Shown: in pieces, positions 62,579 to 64,000 of the stretch
How the letters are laid out: each line of letters opens with the position of its first letter
Position numbering within the stretch: position 1 is the first letter of the stretch
Notes under the pieces: model-generated
Told to the model about the DNA's origin: nothing
Database searches by the model: none
The model's input: only the letters and a program-made list of their open reading frames with translations
Translations under genes and position numbers: made by a program
Assembly: GCF_002128405.1 (NCBI RefSeq)
Contig: NZ_NETJ01000002.1
Location: 186,001 to 250,000, forward strand
DNA length: 64,000 nucleotides
Direction of reading: 5' to 3'
DNA from: Gottfriedia solisilvae
GTDB taxonomy: Bacteria > Bacillota > Bacilli > Bacillales > Bacillaceae_G

Positions 62579-63619
62579 ATGGATTTCTCAGATTACAAAG
62601 GTATTTGGGTATTTATTGAGGAAAATGACAAAGTGATTGCACCCGTTTCATTGGAATTATTAGGTGCAGGTAAACAATTAGCTGAAAAACGCGGCTGTGA
62701 ACTAGCAGGGATTTTAATTGGTCATGATGTGAAATCGTTAGCCCCTAAACTTTTTGAATATGGTGCTGATATTGTATATATTTATGATCAGCCTATTTTT
62801 AAAGATTATCGAACGGAATCTTATATGAAAGCAGTATTAGAATGTAGTAACAAATACAAGCCAGAAATCTTATTATATGGTGCAACCTCAAAAGGTAAGG
62901 ATTTGGCTAGTGCTGTTGCGACAGACTTACCAACTGGTTTAACTGCAGATACGACAGTCTTAGACGTTGAAGAAGATACAGGCTTATTATTAGCAAGTCG
63001 TCCGGCATTTGGTGGTAACATCATGGCGACGATTTTATGTAAAAAGTATCGTCCGCAAATGGCAACTGTCCGTCCGAAAGTGATGAAAGCGCTAACTCCT
63101 AATCCTGGTGCTGAAGGAATTGTAATTGAAGAAGAAATTGACTTAAGGGAAGAAGATATTCGAACGAAAGTATTGGAAATTGTGCGAGCGACAACGAAGA
63201 AAGTTCGGATTGATGAAGCTGACATAATTGTTGCAGGTGGAAAAGGACTTGGTAGTAGAGAAGGCTTTGAAATCATTAAGACTTTTGCAGAATCAATTGG
63301 TGCAGCTGTTGGTGCGAGTCGAGATGTAGTCGAAGCTGGTTGGGTGGAACACCATCATCAAGTAGGTCAAACTGGATTAACAGTTACCCCTAAAATATAT
63401 TTTGCAATTGGAATCTCAGGTGCAATTCAACATATTGTTGGGATGCAAAACTCAGGTCTCATCATTGCCATTAATAAAGATCCGGATGCACCTATTTTCC
63501 AATCGTGTCACTATGGCATTGTAGGCGACGCATTCGAAATCATTCCACTCTTAATTCAACAATTCCAAGAAAGCTTTTCTTTAAAGGAGGAAAATCACGA
63601 CCATGCCGGAAAAATTTGA
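62579..63619 (+). CDS. fixB: Electron transfer flavoprotein alpha subunit (FixB-like)
   Basis: The 346-residue protein has the N-terminal ETF domain and the C-terminal FAD-binding region VAGGKGLGSREGFEIIKTFAESIGAAVGASRDVVEAGW and VTPKIYFAIGISGAIQHIVGMQNSGLIIAINKDPDAPIF. It starts directly after the FixA stop codon and overlaps FixC by 17 bases. Confidence 0.9.
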   Translation: MDFSDYKGIWVFIEENDKVIAPVSLELLGAGKQLAEKRGCELAGILIGHDVKSLAPKLFEYGADIVYIYDQPIFKDYRTESYMKAVLECSNKYKPEILLYGATSKGKDLASAVATDLPTGLTADTTVLDVEEDTGLLLASRPAFGGNIMATILCKKYRPQMATVRPKVMKALTPNPGAEGIVIEEEIDLREEDIRTKVLEIVRATTKKVRIDEADIIVAGGKGLGSREGFEIIKTFAESIGAAVGASRDVVEAGWVEHHHQVGQTGLTVTPKIYFAIGISGAIQHIVGMQNSGLIIAINKDPDAPIFQSCHYGIVGDAFEIIPLLIQQFQESFSLKEENHDHAGKI

Positions 63620-64000
63620 TGTAATTGTCGTTGGAGCAGGACCAGCAGGAATCTCATGTGCATACGAGCTAGCTAAAAATGGTGTTAACGTAATCCTCAT
63701 TGAAAGAGGAGAGTATCCAGGGTCTAAAAACGTAATGGGAGGCGTTCTTTACCGTAAAATGATGGAGGACGTAATCCCTGAGTTTTGGAAGGAAGCGCCA
63801 ATCGAGCGTGTCATAGTGGAGCAACGTGTCATGATGTTAGATAAACAATCTGCAACCACATTTGGTTATAAAGGATTGGAATTTGCTGAAGAGCCATATA
63901 ACAATTTTACCGTGCTTCGTTCAAAGTTTGACCAGTGGTTTGCACAAAAAGCTGTTGAGCAAGGCGCATTACTAATTAATGAAACGGTCGTATTGGAATG
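63603..64000 (+). CDS. fixC: ETF-quinone oxidoreductase (FixC-like), 5' part
   Basis: The frame is open to the window end. The first 130 residues have the FAD motif VVGAGPAGISCAYELAKNGVNVILIERG and NVMGGVLYRKMMEDVIPEFWK, as in FixC/ETF-QO. ATG 63603 follows aaaggagg located inside fixB. Confidence 0.9.
   Translation, partial: MPEKFDVIVVGAGPAGISCAYELAKNGVNVILIERGEYPGSKNVMGGVLYRKMMEDVIPEFWKEAPIERVIVEQRVMMLDKQSATTFGYKGLEFAEEPYNNFTVLRSKFDQWFAQKAVEQGALLINETVVLE

Noticed and set aside
1-64000. CRISPR array, rRNA, prophage or complete insertion sequence
   Set aside because: No regularly spaced direct repeats, no rRNA signature, no phage structural genes and no transposase were found on either strand.

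Overview
The window is low-GC DNA from an endospore-forming Bacillaceae bacterium. The evidence is an alpha/beta-type small acid-soluble spore protein, two complete tricistronic germinant-receptor operons, a CdaS-type sporulation diadenylate cyclase, an InhA metalloprotease, BrfA, and many strong Rho-independent terminators. No rRNA, intact tRNA, CRISPR array, prophage or transposase gene is visible. The genus cannot be fixed from the sequence alone.

Layout. 1-3.1 kb: end of a rhamnogalacturonyl hydrolase (GH105), a TIM-barrel sugar isomerase-like protein and a convergent membrane transporter. 3.2-7.3 kb: an accessory-looking block with a tRNA-Val 3'-half relic, an SRA-like/HNH endonuclease, a Nudix hydrolase, a WYL-regulator pseudogene, a MazG-type pyrophosphohydrolase and a PP1-like phosphatase. 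7.7-12 kb: first germination operon (A-C-B order) behind a sigma-G-like promoter. 12-17.6 kb: phosphoesterase remnant, DUF2187 protein, a MITE, ybdD-like gene plus cstA, nitronate monooxygenase, two tiny coupled membrane ORFs. 17.8-26.6 kb: cell-surface and envelope genes (Fn3/SH3 secreted protein, GH18 with two PG-binding repeats, YkuE-like phosphoesterase, a two-component system, LCP transferase, a C1q-like spore-surface candidate). 26.8-33.1 kb: small membrane proteins, an NTF2-like protein, and the second germination operon (A-B-C, minus strand). 33.2-43.2 kb: MBL hydrolase/Lrp pair, acetyltransferase, small lipoproteins, HAD phosphatase, brfA with its terminator inside the ORF, a lipase-like hydrolase, a DUF4309-GH3 fusion. 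43.3-53 kb: cdaS, a large secreted beta-propeller/Ig protein, MerR-SRPBCC operon, inhA, SemiSWEET, amidase. 53.4-64 kb: an unusual UvrA-like ATPase, luciferase-like monooxygenase, SASP gene, an Rrf2-catD-catE thiol/quinone-stress locus and a fixABC electron-transfer operon running off the end.

The most notable signals not explained by ordinary genes are these. (1) A 216-bp MITE is present in two full copies, each with a perfect 8-bp target duplication, plus a truncated end. All three sit directly behind Rho-independent terminators. (2) The GC-rich core of that element recurs in other dispersed copies, with compensatory base changes that preserve a hairpin. (3) Three genes appear to start with AUA, AUU and AUC behind well-placed ribosome-binding sites. 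(4) A UvrA-like protein carries both ATPase modules in its first half and extra Cys-pair modules in its second half. (5) brfA is arranged to make a non-stop mRNA. All functional names rest on motif recognition by eye; no database search was run.
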